DNA of 64,000 bases from Typhlomys cinereus. Taxonomy: Eukaryota; Chordata; Mammalia; Rodentia; Platacanthomyidae. Shown here piece after piece: positions 21,441-32,466 of this stretch. Below the pieces are notes generated by a model. That model was not told where the DNA came from, did not search any database, and worked only from the letters and a program-made list of their open reading frames with translations. The translations under genes and the position numbers were made by a program. The DNA lies in the NCBI GenBank assembly GCA_023101885.1, contig JALPQD010000088.1:2453501-2517500 (forward strand), in the 5' to 3' direction. Numbering within the stretch: position 1 is the stretch's first letter; each line of letters opens with the position of its first letter.

Positions 21441-22999
21441 CATCTACATATATACAAGCACCACCCCAAATACATATACATAAGAAAATGAAAAAAGAAA
21501 AAAGTCATTCAGTTCTGAGAAAAAAAACATTTTCAAAAAGAAAAAAAATAGTTTTATATTATTGTTCCAAAAGTCAGACAAAAATAATATACATGTGGAA
21601 GTATAGACTTCCATGAAGAAAGGATGAAATGGCCTAAGGGAAGGTCTGTGAGGTTGTGAATATATGAGATTTTTCAATAGCATAAAGCAAGAAATGGAAG
21701 AGAGCCAACAGTTTCCAAAGTGAAACTGTTTCAAAGATGTGCTCAGCCTCAAAATAAATTAGCTTTCATCTATACAGATTTCTGATGCCCCCGTTGGAGA
21801 GAGAACCAAGCAAAGGGACTTTGGAAAGATATGGTTGGACGCGGAGTCTGTTAGGCATTGTCCTTGGACCTGAAGGTAAATTTAGCAGTGAACAAGAATA
21901 ATTTCTGCTTAACCATTTGAGCTTCTAGAACGTTTGTTGGTTTGTTTGTTGGTACTATGTGTTCACTGACCCTTGAGTGTATGCCTTACGAACTTCAGAC
22001 ATTGTTAAGAGGCCAATATGAAAATGCAAGTCCTTTAAGAGACAATTAGGACATGTGTTCTGCACTTTCTTCTGGGTTGGACATGACCATTTGAGCTTGA
22101 TTTCTGTCTTCTGCCATGTTGAGTAGCCCTTGCCAGATAACCAAACCAGCTGCTGTTTGATCCTCGTCTTCACAGCCTCCAGAGTTCTAAACAAATAAAA
22201 ATTGTTTCATTTTTGTTTTCTGCCTGTGTTGCTTTTACTATAGCTGAGAAGAAAAGACTATGACAGCAAATGGCATAAGACAAAAATCTCCTTAACTTCA
22301 TATGTAGAAATGAGCAGATCGAGACCTAAAGAGAAGATCAAAACCTGTCTTAACTAAAAGCTAAGCATTCATCAACGTAGCTCAAAGTAAACTTTGAAAT
22401 TATTTCTATTTTTAAAATGCCAAATGCCAGAAAAATATCTGTAATTTTAAAAAAAGTAATAGAGAAATGGAAATTTCTCAAAATCAATTAAAAGTTTGAG
22501 CACTAAATAATACAAACCATGTAAATAATACTAGGACTAAACATGTATCATATGTGAAGTGTGATAACACTGCAGGGAAATTGTGTGATGGGATAATTGC
22601 CTTCAGTTCCGTAGTGGGGAAATTATTCAGCGACATAGCAAGGAATACCTAACACATCCTGAGAGTGAACTGAAAGGATGGTGGATATCTTTGTTTTTAA
22701 ATGAACGTTGGAATAAGTCAAGCATGAGCTAAACAAAGATTTGGTTTTTTTTAAAGTTGCACAGGATATAAAAGATCAATGGAAGTACAGAATGAGAAAA
22801 ATTGTACTAAACATGGCCAAATAGAACTGAGAAAGCTTCACAAAAAAATTCCTGCTACTGTGACTTTAGCTCCTGGGTAAACATGAAGTGAGATCACCCA
22901 ACAATTAGGCTTTACCTTACTTTAGGTTGTTTGCTAGATGCTATACATCGATTAGCCCTCAAGTACACTGCCTATACTTTGTAATCTATTTGGAAATTC
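21441..22999. other. Intergenic stretch with no gene seen
   Basis: About 1.5 kb of AT-rich DNA. Short ORFs overlap on both strands and none is recognised. Confidence 0.5.
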
Positions 23000-23009
23000 T
23001 TCATTAACT
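23000..23009. repeat. Target-site duplication, left copy, of the Rpl29/SINE composite
   Basis: TTCATTAACT here recurs exactly at 23937-23946. The pair brackets both the SINE and the Rpl29 retrocopy, not either alone. Confidence 0.75.
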
Positions 23010-23307
23010 CTTTTTTTTTTTATTTATTCAATTGTGCATGTGTACGTGTATGTTTATGTATGTGTGTGTGTGTGTGTGTGAGTGTATGCGTGTGTGTAGA
23101 ACCACGGGTGAATTTGGGAACCACCATCCGTTTCCACCTCCTCCTTGTTTACTCTGCCCCGGGATTCACAGGCTCCGCCCTACCAGGACCAGAAACGCAC
23201 CCCCCCCCCTGCTTCTACCGGCGTCTACACATGGAGTTTAGGATCCGAACTCAGGACCTACCGCCTGCAAGGCAGAGGCTTAACCCCTGAGCCACCTCTC
23301 CAGCCCC
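23010..23307 (-). mobile_element. Young CpG-bodied tRNA-derived SINE, antisense
   Basis: The minus strand reads GGGGCTGGAGAGGTGGCTCAGG, GGGTTAAGCC, GGTCCTGAGTTCGGATCC, then the body TTCTGGTCCTGGTAGGGCGG and GAGCCTGTGAATCCCGGGGC. A CA/TACA-rich stretch and AATTGAATAAATAAAAAAAA form the tail. Compared with the copy at 57374 it has a small insertion (AGTAAACAAGG) and a C run. Its head abuts the poly(A) tail of the Rpl29 pseudogene. Confidence 0.88.
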
Positions 23308-23936
23308 AACTTTTTTATTTTTTTAAACAGAGTCTGCCTCAGGTTTATTTATACAAACAACACAGAAAACCAGCCATCTGCAAAGGGGGTAGGGAAAAAG
23401 CACCCCAGTCCATCTGTCTTCACAATGGCAGACAGAAGCCTTTACTGTGGGGCCTTCTCAGGGGCCTGGACACCTTTGGGAGCCTGAGCTGTAGTTGGAG
23501 CAGGAGCTGCAGCCTTAGCTGGGGTCTTGGTCTTGATCTTGGTTGGGGTCTTGGCCTTCGACTGGAGCCTGCGACCCTTGGCCATGCAGGTACAAATCCA
23601 CTTCCCCAGCTTAGGATGGCGATGCGGGCAGCTGACTGTGCTCTCAGCTAGGACCCTTTGGCACCTTGGGCTTCACCTCCTTGGGCTTCAGCACGGCGCT
23701 GATGGCCTTTGCTGTTGCTCGCCTGCGGCTTCTCCAGGCCCTTCTTGTGCTTCTTGGCAAGAGCATGTTCCTCAGGAACTTGGGGTCACTCCCTTAAGAG
23801 ACCTCATATCTTTGGGAACGGGGCTTCTTGGTGTCATTTTGGGGAATGATTGTGTGGTGTGGTTCCTGGACTTGGCTATGTCTGTAAGGTAACCTGTGGA
23901 TCCTGAAACTCTTGGGACTAGAAGAGAAGAGAACGT
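23308..23936 (-). pseudogene. Rpl29: Rpl29 processed pseudogene (60S ribosomal protein L29)
   Basis: On the minus strand this is an intronless copy of the mRNA for ribosomal protein L29. Beyond a 5' UTR (CAGGTTACC...CAGAC) comes a start codon mutated ATG to ATA at 23879-23877, then AKSRNHTT. Further on are KPKEVKPKVPKG, HPKLGKW and MAKGRRLQSKAK, and the Ala/Pro/Lys-rich C-terminal tail APAPTTAQAPKGVQAP. The stop is TAA at 23444-23442. A 3' UTR with AATAAA and an A-rich tail (23309-23325) closes it. Several indels break the frame, for example before the KGVTPKFLRN-like part and after KVPKG. The flanking TTCATTAACT duplication includes the adjoining SINE. It is a retrocopy and not expected to make protein. 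Confidence 0.93.
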
Positions 23937-23946
23937 TTCATTAACT
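23937..23946. repeat. Target-site duplication, right copy, of the Rpl29/SINE composite
   Basis: TTCATTAACT, identical to 23000-23009, at the 5' end of the Rpl29 retrocopy. Confidence 0.75.
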
Positions 23947-24026
23947 TTTTGCTTGATTTTAGTATCTTGAATTATTTTAAATGTTTGTATTCATATTTCT
24001 TTAATTTTTGGAAAATAAAGCTTTTG

Positions 24027-24296
24027 TGCTTCAGAGATGACTCAAGGGTTAAGACTCTGCCTCACGATCAGAAGCAAGAATTTTGATCCCAAGTCCCAGG
24101 GAAAAGCACCAGGCAGAAAAGGCAGTGGCCTGCACTTCCAGCCCTGGTGGGCAGAGCTTGAGATATCCCAGAACAGGGAATGGAGACAGAAGCAATCCAG
24201 GATGTTTCTCCAAAAGGTCTTCTAAAGGGGCACACAGTACCCTCTGATACACACACACACAAAATAAAATAAATAAAATTTAAAACAAAAAAGAAA
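24027..24296 (+). mobile_element. tRNA-derived SINE, older form of the CpG-bodied family
   Basis: The head GCTTCAGAGATGACTCAAGGGTTAAG and AATTTTGATCCCAAGTCCC is followed by GCCTGCACTTCCAGCCCTGGTGGGCAGAGC and GAGATATCCCAGAACAGGG. These are the counterparts of TTCTGGTCCTGGTAGGGCGG and GTGAATCCCAGGGCA in the young copies. The tail is (CA)n then AAAATAAAATAAATAAAA. AAAATAAAGCTTTT before and AAAATTAAGCTTTA after are a plausible 14-bp target-site duplication. Confidence 0.75.
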
Positions 24297-25404
24297 ATTA
24301 AGCTTTACCAAAAGTAAACTAAAATATTGTATGTTAGCTAGACTCCAAATGGCAAGATTCTTCGAACAAAGTTGAACCCAAATAAACAGCAGACCTTGTG
24401 GAATTTTTACCTAAACTAAGTTTATTCTTGTCTGGACAACTCAAAACTTCATGAACAATTTAAAGAAGTTCACCAGGAAAGTCTGGGCTGGTGCTGGAAG
24501 ACAAAGATCAAATCCAAGTCTTGCCATTTGTGAGCTTTATTTTGCACAACCAGTCATGTGAGCTTTAAATTTCAAATTTACCTATGAAAAAAATGTGAAC
24601 AAAGAATTCATGGATTTATTCAAAAGATATTTGTTGATAAGTAATTCTTAATTCTTGTTTTTGAGAAAACAGCTGATATCTCCTGGGTACAGAATATTCT
24701 CAGTCAACCAAAATAATACACAGACCTGTTTTAAAACATATGTACTGAATGTATTGGAACGAGACAAACTATCCAAGTGTAGGAATTCTCCTGGTATCCC
24801 AGGGCACTCGCTGATAAATATAACAAGTAGCAAGCGTAGCAAATGCAAGAAGTACGAAGGATATTCCTTCAACTAGGTAACTAGAACTGAATAATTTTAA
24901 ATATGTAAAACATTTTAAGATTGAGAAGAGGTAAGTCATCATGAAAACTGACAAACGCTGGAACAGACACAAAGAAGCAAAAGATCACACCAAAGCAATC
25001 CTGATGTCTCAGTCAAGCGGTCAGTCCAGCCCAATCCTCTCCTTTGGTGAGCTCTCCTTTGAGGCCTTTTGTGCAGCGTAAGCATGGGAATCAAGTTGAG
25101 CATAGATTTCCAAATCAGAATGAGGTCACAGGAATAGAGAGCGCTCTGAGTGAGGTCCTGTGTCACAACAGTGTTGGAGAGAATCAAAGTGACCTTGAGC
25201 AAAGGGAAAGGACTTTGCAGTCTGAACTACAATGTTAGAAACAAATTTGGGATGAAGTTCACATTTTTTACTTTGACTTGCTTTGATACATATGACATAT
25301 ATGAATCATACATATATAAGACGAGAACATGGTATGTATGCATGTATGTTTGTGTGTTGATGTGTGTGAGGGGTGCATGTGTATGTGCAGGTGCACTTGC
25401 ATGT
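24297..25404. other. Intergenic stretch with no gene seen
   Basis: No gene supported. 24930-25215 has a more balanced composition with several CpGs and is repeat-poor to my eye, but no reading frame stands out. Confidence 0.5.
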
Positions 25405-25424
25405 GTGTGAATGTGCATGTGTAG
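25330..25424. repeat. TG-rich low-complexity tract
   Basis: Degenerate TGTGTG/TGCATG sequence, probably the tail side of the adjacent antisense SINE. Confidence 0.75.
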
Positions 25425-25675
25425 GCCACAAATTGACTTCAGTCTCTTCCTCAGTCACTCTCCATATTACTTATTGAGGCATAATCTCTCACCTTGAATG
25501 CCCCAAGATGGCCAGTCTAGCTGGCCAGCTTGACCTGGAAATTTGTCTATGTCTCCCTCCCAAATGCTGTGATTGCTGGCAAACCACCATACTTGCCTGG
25601 CATTTATGTGGGTGCTGGGGATTGAACTCAGATCCTTAGGTTTGCACCTACAAATGGCTGAACCACCTCCAAAGA
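25405..25675 (-). mobile_element. B3-like SINE, antisense
   Basis: The minus strand reads GGTGGTTCAGCCATTTGTAGG, GAGTTCAATCCCCAGCACCCACATAAATGCCAGGCA, GTGGTTTGCCAGCAATCACAGCATTTGGGAGG, CTGGCCAGCTAGACTGGCC and a CA-rich tail. The order matches B3 elements, including the sense copies at 43640 and 58508. Confidence 0.75.
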
Positions 25676-26267
25676 ATTCAGGTATACTCTGCATCTACAG
25701 AGGAAAGGAGAGTTTCATTATTATAATTATGTGAATATATAAAATCTCCAATACATTATCTAAACAATTCCATAAGTTCAAAAACCCTTCATTATATTTG
25801 GACCAGACATGCTGCTGTGATTACTTATGTCTTATAAAAAAAGAACAATACACATCTGAAAATTTCTGGGGTTCATGAACATGTTTAGCATTGGATGTTT
25901 CGATACTACTCTCAAATCTGGGAAAGGTGAAAGTGTTTACTTTAAAAATATTGACATAGTGCTAATTTTCATAATATTATACTACTTGGCATGGAATCTG
26001 CTCTATAGTTAAGATGTCTCATGCCCACCCCTCTCTTCCTGTGCTCAAGCCAATGAAACACCATGAGTCACACAGTCAAAAGACATGTTATTCCTTATTT
26101 ACACCTTCACTCATGCAAGTGGCTGTAATAGTGATGAGGTACTGTTAGCAGTTGAATAACCAATGGCACACTCTCCAATACTCACATAACAAGAGCTCGT
26201 AATCATGCAACATACGAAATGTTTTTCTTTTCACTGTGGGCCTTCCTTATGAGCAAAATCTCTTCTT
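25676..26267. other. Intergenic stretch with no gene seen
   Basis: AT-rich spacer to the full-length L1; nothing supportable. Confidence 0.5.
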
Positions 26268-26283
26268 AAAGGGTCTCACTTCA
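26268..26283. repeat. 16-bp target-site duplication of the full-length L1, left copy
   Basis: AAAGGGTCTCACTTCA, repeated exactly at 32451-32466. Confidence 0.95.
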
Positions 26284-26286
26284 TGT

Positions 26287-26592
26287 CTTTCCCAAACCCG
26301 TCGCGCCCGGGATGCACGCAGTCCAGCTGGGACTCACCGGGACCTAGGTAAGCTCTGCCCCCCACCTCCAGAACCCCCAGGAAACCCAAGGGACCCAGCT
26401 CCTCCCACCAGCCAGCCAGAGCCAGGAGCTGCGCAGGGCCGAGGAGGACCCACCCTTCAGGGCCATGCCCCCAGCTCCCCAGGTTAAAGAGCGCCCCACC
26501 GCACACCGCATCCTCCCTTTCCCCAACCCGCCACCCAGGATGTACACAGTCCAGCCGGGACTCACCTCAACCTAGGTAAGCTCCGCCCCCGG
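26287..26592 (+). promoter_or_regulatory. L1 5' UTR promoter monomers (~230-bp period)
   Basis: CTTTCCCAAACCCG at 26287 recurs as CTTTCCCCAACCCG at 26517. About 70 bases then match with few changes: GGGATGCACGCAGTCCAGC against AGGATGTACACAGTCCAGC, GGGACTCACC, and ACCTAGGTAAGCTC(T/C)GCCCCC. This is one full monomer plus the start of a second. In mouse, L1 promoters are built of ~200-bp monomers that drive transcription; function here is inferred by analogy. The GC content and CpGs contrast sharply with the flanks. Confidence 0.8.
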
Positions 26593-26678
26593 CCAACCCC
26601 AAAACTTCAGGTCAAATAATTCAGTTCAGTGAAAAACGCACAGAAATTGAAAGAAGGTCTCCAAGAGTTAAAACGACA

Positions 26679-27741
26679 ATGCCCAAGTCAAAGAGAAACA
26701 ACACCCAAGTAAACAAATCTCCCACTGAAGGAATAATCCCATAATGATAGACTCCAACCAGAACAAACTCATGCAAAGTAGCCAAGAAAGCCTGACCCAG
26801 GGTAACGACTTTCAAAACATGATCATTACCATGTTCAATACTATGAAAGAGGAAATCCAGGAGGAAGTAAATAACTGCATCAATCGCTTTGAAGAGGAAC
26901 ACAACAGACACTTGGAAGAGTTGAGAAAAAGAGTTCATGAAACAAAAACAAGCATAGAGTAGTTAAAACAGACTCAAGCTGAGTTAAAAACTAACTAAAA
27001 GACAAGTTATCTTAAACCCAGAACTCCACAGAGAGTCTTATCAGCAGAAATTATGAAGCAGAAAACAGAATTTCAGACCTTGAAGACAAAGTGGGAGTAT
27101 TAACCAGCTCAATGGAAGGGGTTGTTAAAGCCAAAAAGACACTTGAGAGAAATGTTCAAGAGTTATGAGACACCCTGAAGAAGCCTAATGTGCGTATCCA
27201 TGGAATACCAGAGCAAGAATCTCAAAATACCACCCCTGAGGAAATTTTTCAAATGATCATCAAGGAAAACATTCCTCATCTAAAAAAAGAGAGGCCCATA
27301 CATATACAAGAGGCATTCCACATGCCAAATAGATATGACCAAAATAGAAACTCGCCATGGCAAATAATAGTTAAAACACTCCACATTCAAGAAAAAGAAA
27401 TGGTGCTGAGAGCATCAAGGGAAAAAAAAGTCACTTTTAAAGGTAAACCTATTAAAATAACAAATGACTTCTCAGTCGAAACAGTAAAAGCAAGAAGAGC
27501 TTGGAGAGACATACTTCAAGTATTGAATGAGCAAAAATGTCAACCCAGACTGATATACCCCACAAAACTATCTGTCATGATCCAGGGAGAAAGAAAAATC
27601 TTCCAGAACAAAGACAACTTGAAGGGATACATGTCCACCAATCCAAGCCTTCAAAAAATGCTAGAAATGATACTCAAGCTTGAAGAAAAAACAGGCATAT
27701 CCAGAAGAACAGAAGGGAAGTTTAATACTACCAAAACCTAA
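26679..27741 (+). pseudogene. L1 ORF1: L1 ORF1 remnant (RNA-binding chaperone ORF1p)
   Basis: The likely start is ATG at 26679 (MPKSKRNN). That frame meets a stop near 26738, and the coiled-coil part continues from 26744 (MIDSNQNKLMQ...NRHLEELRKRVHETK) to a stop near 26960. After a broken stretch, the RRM and C-terminal domains are clear from 27190 to 27741: RIHGIPEQE, NIPHLKKERP, IQEAFHMPNR, REKKVTFKGKPIKITNDFS, KARRAWRDI, QPRLIYPTKLSV and STNPSLQKM. These match mammalian ORF1p, which coats L1 RNA as a trimer. At least three stops/frameshifts are visible, all in the N-terminal half, which evolves fastest. Confidence 0.92.
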
Positions 27742-27782
27742 AGGTGTAACAATATACTTACAAAAGCCACTAAACATAACAA

Positions 27783-30700
27783 ATGTCCGGAATTAAAAAT
27801 AGTTTCTCCATTATAACATTAAATGTTAATGGATTTAACTCACTGATCAAGAGACACAGATTACAAACTTGGATTAAAAATCACAATCCATCAATCTGCT
27901 GCCTGCAGGAAACCCATCTCACCACAAAAGATAGGCATATCCTAAACCTAAAAGGTTGGTCAAAAATTCTGCAAGCTAATGGAACCAGCAAACAGGCAGG
28001 GGTAGCCATTATGCTATCAGACAAAGTGGACTTCAAACCAAAAAAAAAAAATCAAAAGAGACTCAGTTGGATACCACATTTTAGTCACAGGTAAAATTCA
28101 CCAGGAAGACTTCACAATACTGAACTTATATGCACCCAATACAGGCCCCCCCTACATTCATTAAGCAAACCCTACAATTTCTAAAGCAAGAAATCAACCC
28201 CAAAACGATAATTCGGGGGGATTTCAACACCACCCTCTCAACATGGGATAGATCAACAGGTCAAAAGCTGAACAGAGACACTTTGGAGCGTAATCAAACC
28301 CTTACTGAAATGGACCTTACAGATCTCTATCGAACTCTTCATCCATGCACCAAAGAATACACATTTTTCTCAGCAGCACATGGAACTTTCTCCAAAATAG
28401 ATCACGTATTGGGCCACAAAATGAATCTCCATATATACAGGAAAGTTGAAATTCTAGCCTGTACCTTATCAGACCACCACGGCCTAAAGCTTGACATTCA
28501 TAACACAACAAGCAACAGAAAATACACTAACTCCTGGTAACTTAACACTATGATGCTGAATGAGAATTGGATTCAGGGAGAAATTACAAAGGAAATTCAA
28601 GATTTCCTGAAAATGAACGATAATGAAAATACAACTTACCAAAATCTCTGGGAAACAATGAAACCTGTCCTAAGAGATAAGTTCATAGCTCTTAATGCTT
28701 ATATCAAAAAAATGGAAACATCAGAAATAAATAACTTAACAATGCAGCTAAAAGCTTTAGAGACCCTAGAGAAATCTGATCCCAAAAGGAGTAGAAGGGA
28801 GGAGATTAGCAAAATAAGGGGAGAAATATCTGAAATGGAGATTAGGAAAATGATACTAGAAAAACAACCAGTCAAAAAGCTGGTTTTTTTAAAAAAAAAA
28901 TCAATAAGATTGATACACCCTAGCTAAATTAACCAAAAGCAAGATAGAGAAAGCCCAAATTAACAAAATTAGAAATGAAAATGAAGTTATCGCTACTGAT
29001 ACCCAAGAAATCCAGAGAATTATAACATCATATTTCAAAAGCTTATACTCTGTGAAATTTGACAACACAAAAGAGATGGATGAATTCCTAAGTAAACAAA
29101 ACTTACCTAAATTGAATCAGGAAGTGGTGAATTATTTAAATAGTCCTATAATATATGAGGAAATCGAGAAGTAATCTCGAAACTTCCCACCAAAAAATGT
29201 CCTGGACCAGATAGATTCAGCACAGAGTTCTACCAGACATTTAAGGAGCTAATAACAACAGTACTCCGTAAACTGTTCTATCAAATAGCAAAGGAAGGAA
29301 CACTACCTAACTCCTTCTATGAAGCTAATATCATCTTAAACCCAAAACCTAATAAAGATACACTTAAAAAAGAAAACTATAGGCCAATCTCTCTGATGAA
29401 CACAGACGCAAAGATTATCAACAAAGTCTTAACAAATCAGATTCAAAAACATATCAAAAAGATCATCCATGGGGATCAAGTAGGCTTTATCCCAGGCACA
29501 CAAGGTTGGTTCAACATATGCAATTCAATAAATGTAATTCATCATATAAACCAGTCCAAAGTCAAAGACCACATGATACTCTCAATAGATGCAGAAAAAG
29601 CTTTTGACAAGATTCAACAGCCCTTTATGATCAAAACCCTAGAGAAGGGTGGAATGGAACAAACCTTTATCAATATAAAAAAAAGCTGTATACAACAAGC
29701 CCACAGCAAGGATTATGCTCAATGGGGAACAATTGGAAGCATTCCCACTTCAATCAGGAACTACACAAGGCTGTCCATTCTCACCACTTCTATTCAATAT
29801 TGTACTTGAAATCTTAGCTGAAGCCATAAGACAAGAAAGGGACATAAAAGGGATTCAAATCAACAAGGAAGAAGTCAAGCTATCCCTATTTGCAAATTAC
29901 ATACTCTTATACCTGAGTGATCCCAAAAACTCCACCAGGAAACTCCTGGAACTCATTAAGAAGTTCAGCAGGGTGGCAGGATACAAAATAAATGTACAAA
30001 AATCAGTGGCCTTCCTATATGCCCAGAATGAAAGAAGTGAAAAAGCCCTGAGAGAAACAATCCCATTTACTATAGACCCTAAAAAAATGAAATACCTTGG
30101 TATAAATCTAACCAAGGAAGTAAGAGACCTCTATAATGAAAACTTTAAAACCCTAAAGGAAGAAATTGCAGAAGATATCAGAAGTTGGAAAGACCTCCCA
30201 TGTTCCTGGATTGGCAGAATCAACATCGTAAAAAATGACCATCCTACCAAAGGCAATATACAAATTCAGTGCTATACCAATTAAAATCCCAAAGCAATTC
30301 TTTAAAGAAGTTGACCAAATAATCTCAAAATTCATATGGAGGCACAAAAGACCCAGGATAGCAAAGACAATCCTGAGGAACAAAAACACGGCTGGGTGTA
30401 TTACCATACCAAACCTTAGTCTATACTACAAATCCATAATTATAAAAACAGCCTGGTACTTGGCTCCAAAATAGACCCACAGATCAATGGATAAGGGTTG
30501 AAGACCCAGATATAAGCCCACACAACTACAGCCATTTGATCTTTGACAAAGGGGCCCAAAAAATGCAATGGAAAAAGAACTAGCATCTTCAACAAATGGT
30601 GCTGGCAAAACTGGATCTCCACATGCAGAAGCATAAAACTGGACCTGTACTTGTCAGCATGTACAAGAATTAACTCCAAATGGATCAACGACCTCGGTAT

Positions 30701-31618
30701 AAGGCCAGAGATTATTAAAACCATAATTGAAAGTGTAAGGAACTCCCTCGACCTGATTGGGCTAGGCCAACAGTCCTAATAGGAAATCCAATAGCACAGT
30801 CATTACAACCAACACTCAACAGATGGGATCTTGTGCAATCAAAGAGCTTCTGTTCAGATAAAGAAATTGTAACACAAGCACACAGGCAACCAACAGAATG
30901 GGAGAAAATCTTCACTAACCACATATCTGATAGAGCTCTATTATCCAGAGTGCACAAAGAACTTAGAAAACTAAACACCAAGGAAACTAATGGCCCAATT
31001 AAAAAATGGGCCCTGGAACTTAAAAGAAACTTTACCAAGGACGAAATTAAAATGTCTAACAAATATCTTAAAAAATGCTCCACATCCTTAGCCATCAGGG
31101 AAATGCAAATCAAAATCTCCCTGAGATATCATCTCACCCCTGTCAGGATGGCAAAAATTCACAACACAAACACCACCAAATGCTGGAGAGGATGTGGAGA
31201 GAAGGGAACTCTTTTACATTGCTAGGTGGGAATGCAGGCTCATACAACCACTCTGGCGAGCCGTCTGGAGATTCTTAAAGAAGTTAAAGATTGAAATGCC
31301 ATATGACCCTGCTATACACTTTTGGGAATAACCCCCCATACCGCAAAAATTCACCTCGATAGCACAAGCACGACCATGTTCATAGCAGCACTGTTTACAA
31401 TAGCAAAGTCATGGAATCAGCCCAAATGTCCAACAGTTGACTCATGGATGAGGAAAATGTGGTACATTTATACAATGGAATACTTCTCAGCCATCAAAAA
31501 TGACGATTTAATGCAATTTGCCTGGAAATGGATGAAATTAGAAACAATTATATTGAGTGAAGTATCCCAGACACGGAAAATTAAGTACCATATGTACTCC
31601 TTAATAGGTGGATCCTAG
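27783..31618 (+). pseudogene. L1 ORF2: L1 ORF2 remnant (endonuclease / reverse transcriptase)
   Basis: The endonuclease starts at 27783 with Asn14 (LNVNG) and Glu43 (QETH) at the usual positions. A frameshift in an A run (28041-28052) and another near 28145 break it, but GDFNT, KIDHVLGHK and SDHHGLKL are all present by 28490. The reverse transcriptase shows SIDAEKAFD (29582-29608), a frameshift near 29690-29720, [15 protein letters not shown], then FANY at 29889-29900 where family members have F/YADD, so both catalytic aspartates are lost. Further breaks lie near 28540, 28920, 29175, 30284 and 30475. The zinc knuckle CWRGCGEKGTLLHC is at 31181-31222, followed by stops. The C-terminus ends at 31616-31618. 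Family length is about 1280 residues and the span fits. Confidence 0.94.
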
Positions 31619-32450
31619 TACCAAACTCACTTAGAGTCACTCAAAGACATATCTCTGTAATACCTATAGTAATTTTAAAGATTATAAAGAAGAGGGATGG
31701 GGAAGGAGGGCCCCACCAGAAACAGAGGGGACCAAGTTACAGCAGAGAAAATAGGCCATCATCAAGGACTGCAAGTTTTTATCTCTGGCCAGGGGGTGAC
31801 ATCCAATATCCATCAAGATAGAACCAAGGGCATTGCAGGAACAGCAAAACTGAAAAAAAAATTCATCAACAAACCATAATTCAGAACATCAGAGACTCTA
31901 TAACAACCACCTGGAATCAGGCCTGCCTAATCTCTCCCCATCCTGAAGCTCAGGGAAATTTGCAGAAGAGGAGGCGGTAAGATTGTAAGAGCACAAGGAT
32001 GGGAGGAGTCATGATATGCAAGGCCTACACAAATTAGGGCCAAAGCAATTATAAAAGGACTCTGCATGGTCTGCGCAATGACCAATTTATCATTGACTCC
32101 TCAAATTCTAGCATGGACTAAAGGCATTAGGATCCTTAGAAGCAAGGGATTAACAGTCACAATAGTGTTCCTATACTTAAGGGGAACACAAGAAAGAGTT
32201 CTAGGAAATGCCACTGAGTCCTTACATCTCATCAGAGAGGAGGAAACAAAGGAAAGTTTGATATACTCATTAAAGGATGCTTCAGAGATGGTGGGAGGGG
32301 ACACTGGGAGAAAGGGAGGGAGGGGAGAAAGGAAGGGACAAAATGGGGAGGGAACAGGGAGGTCCAGGGTGGGGTGGAGGGAGGGAGGGGACAGGGGTTC
32401 CTATTATGTTTATATGAGCAGAAAAATTAAAAATAAAAAAATGGGGGAAA
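31619..32450 (+). other. L1 3' UTR with polypurine tract and A-rich tail
   Basis: Non-coding 3' region of the full-length L1. A G-rich polypurine tract occupies 32285-32395 (runs GGGAGGGG, GGGAGGGAGGGG), a conserved feature of L1 3' UTRs that can form quadruplex structures. TTATGTTTATATGAGCAG and an A-rich end with AATAAA-like sequence close it at 32450. It is the reference used here to identify the truncated copies. Confidence 0.9.
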
Positions 32451-32466
32451 AAAGGGTCTCACTTCA
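32451..32466. repeat. 16-bp target-site duplication of the full-length L1, right copy
   Basis: AAAGGGTCTCACTTCA, identical to 26268-26283. Confidence 0.95.

Larger units (their letters stand above)
26284..32450 (+). mobile_element. L1: Full-length LINE-1 retrotransposon, inactive
   Basis: A 6167-bp element with every L1 part in order: a GC-rich 5' promoter with a tandem monomer, ORF1 remnant (26679-27741), ORF2 remnant (27783-31618), 3' UTR with polypurine tract, and an A-rich tail (32421-32450). The exact 16-bp duplication on both sides proves a single insertion by target-primed reverse transcription and fixes the 5' end at 26284. Both ORFs carry stops and frameshifts, and the reverse transcriptase active site is altered, so the copy cannot move itself. 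The other young L1 3' ends in the window (1.3, 3.0 and 41.4 kb) belong to the same broad family. Confidence 0.96.

Noticed and set aside
23145..23651. 168-codon plus-strand ORF
   Set aside because: It spans an antisense SINE and the antisense of the Rpl29 retrocopy; the real coding direction is minus.
26236..26487. Pro-rich ORF at the L1 5' end
   Set aside because: GC-rich promoter monomer sequence; known L1 proteins start downstream at 26679 and 27783.
30715..31113. 132-codon minus-strand ORF
   Set aside because: Antisense shadow of L1 ORF2.
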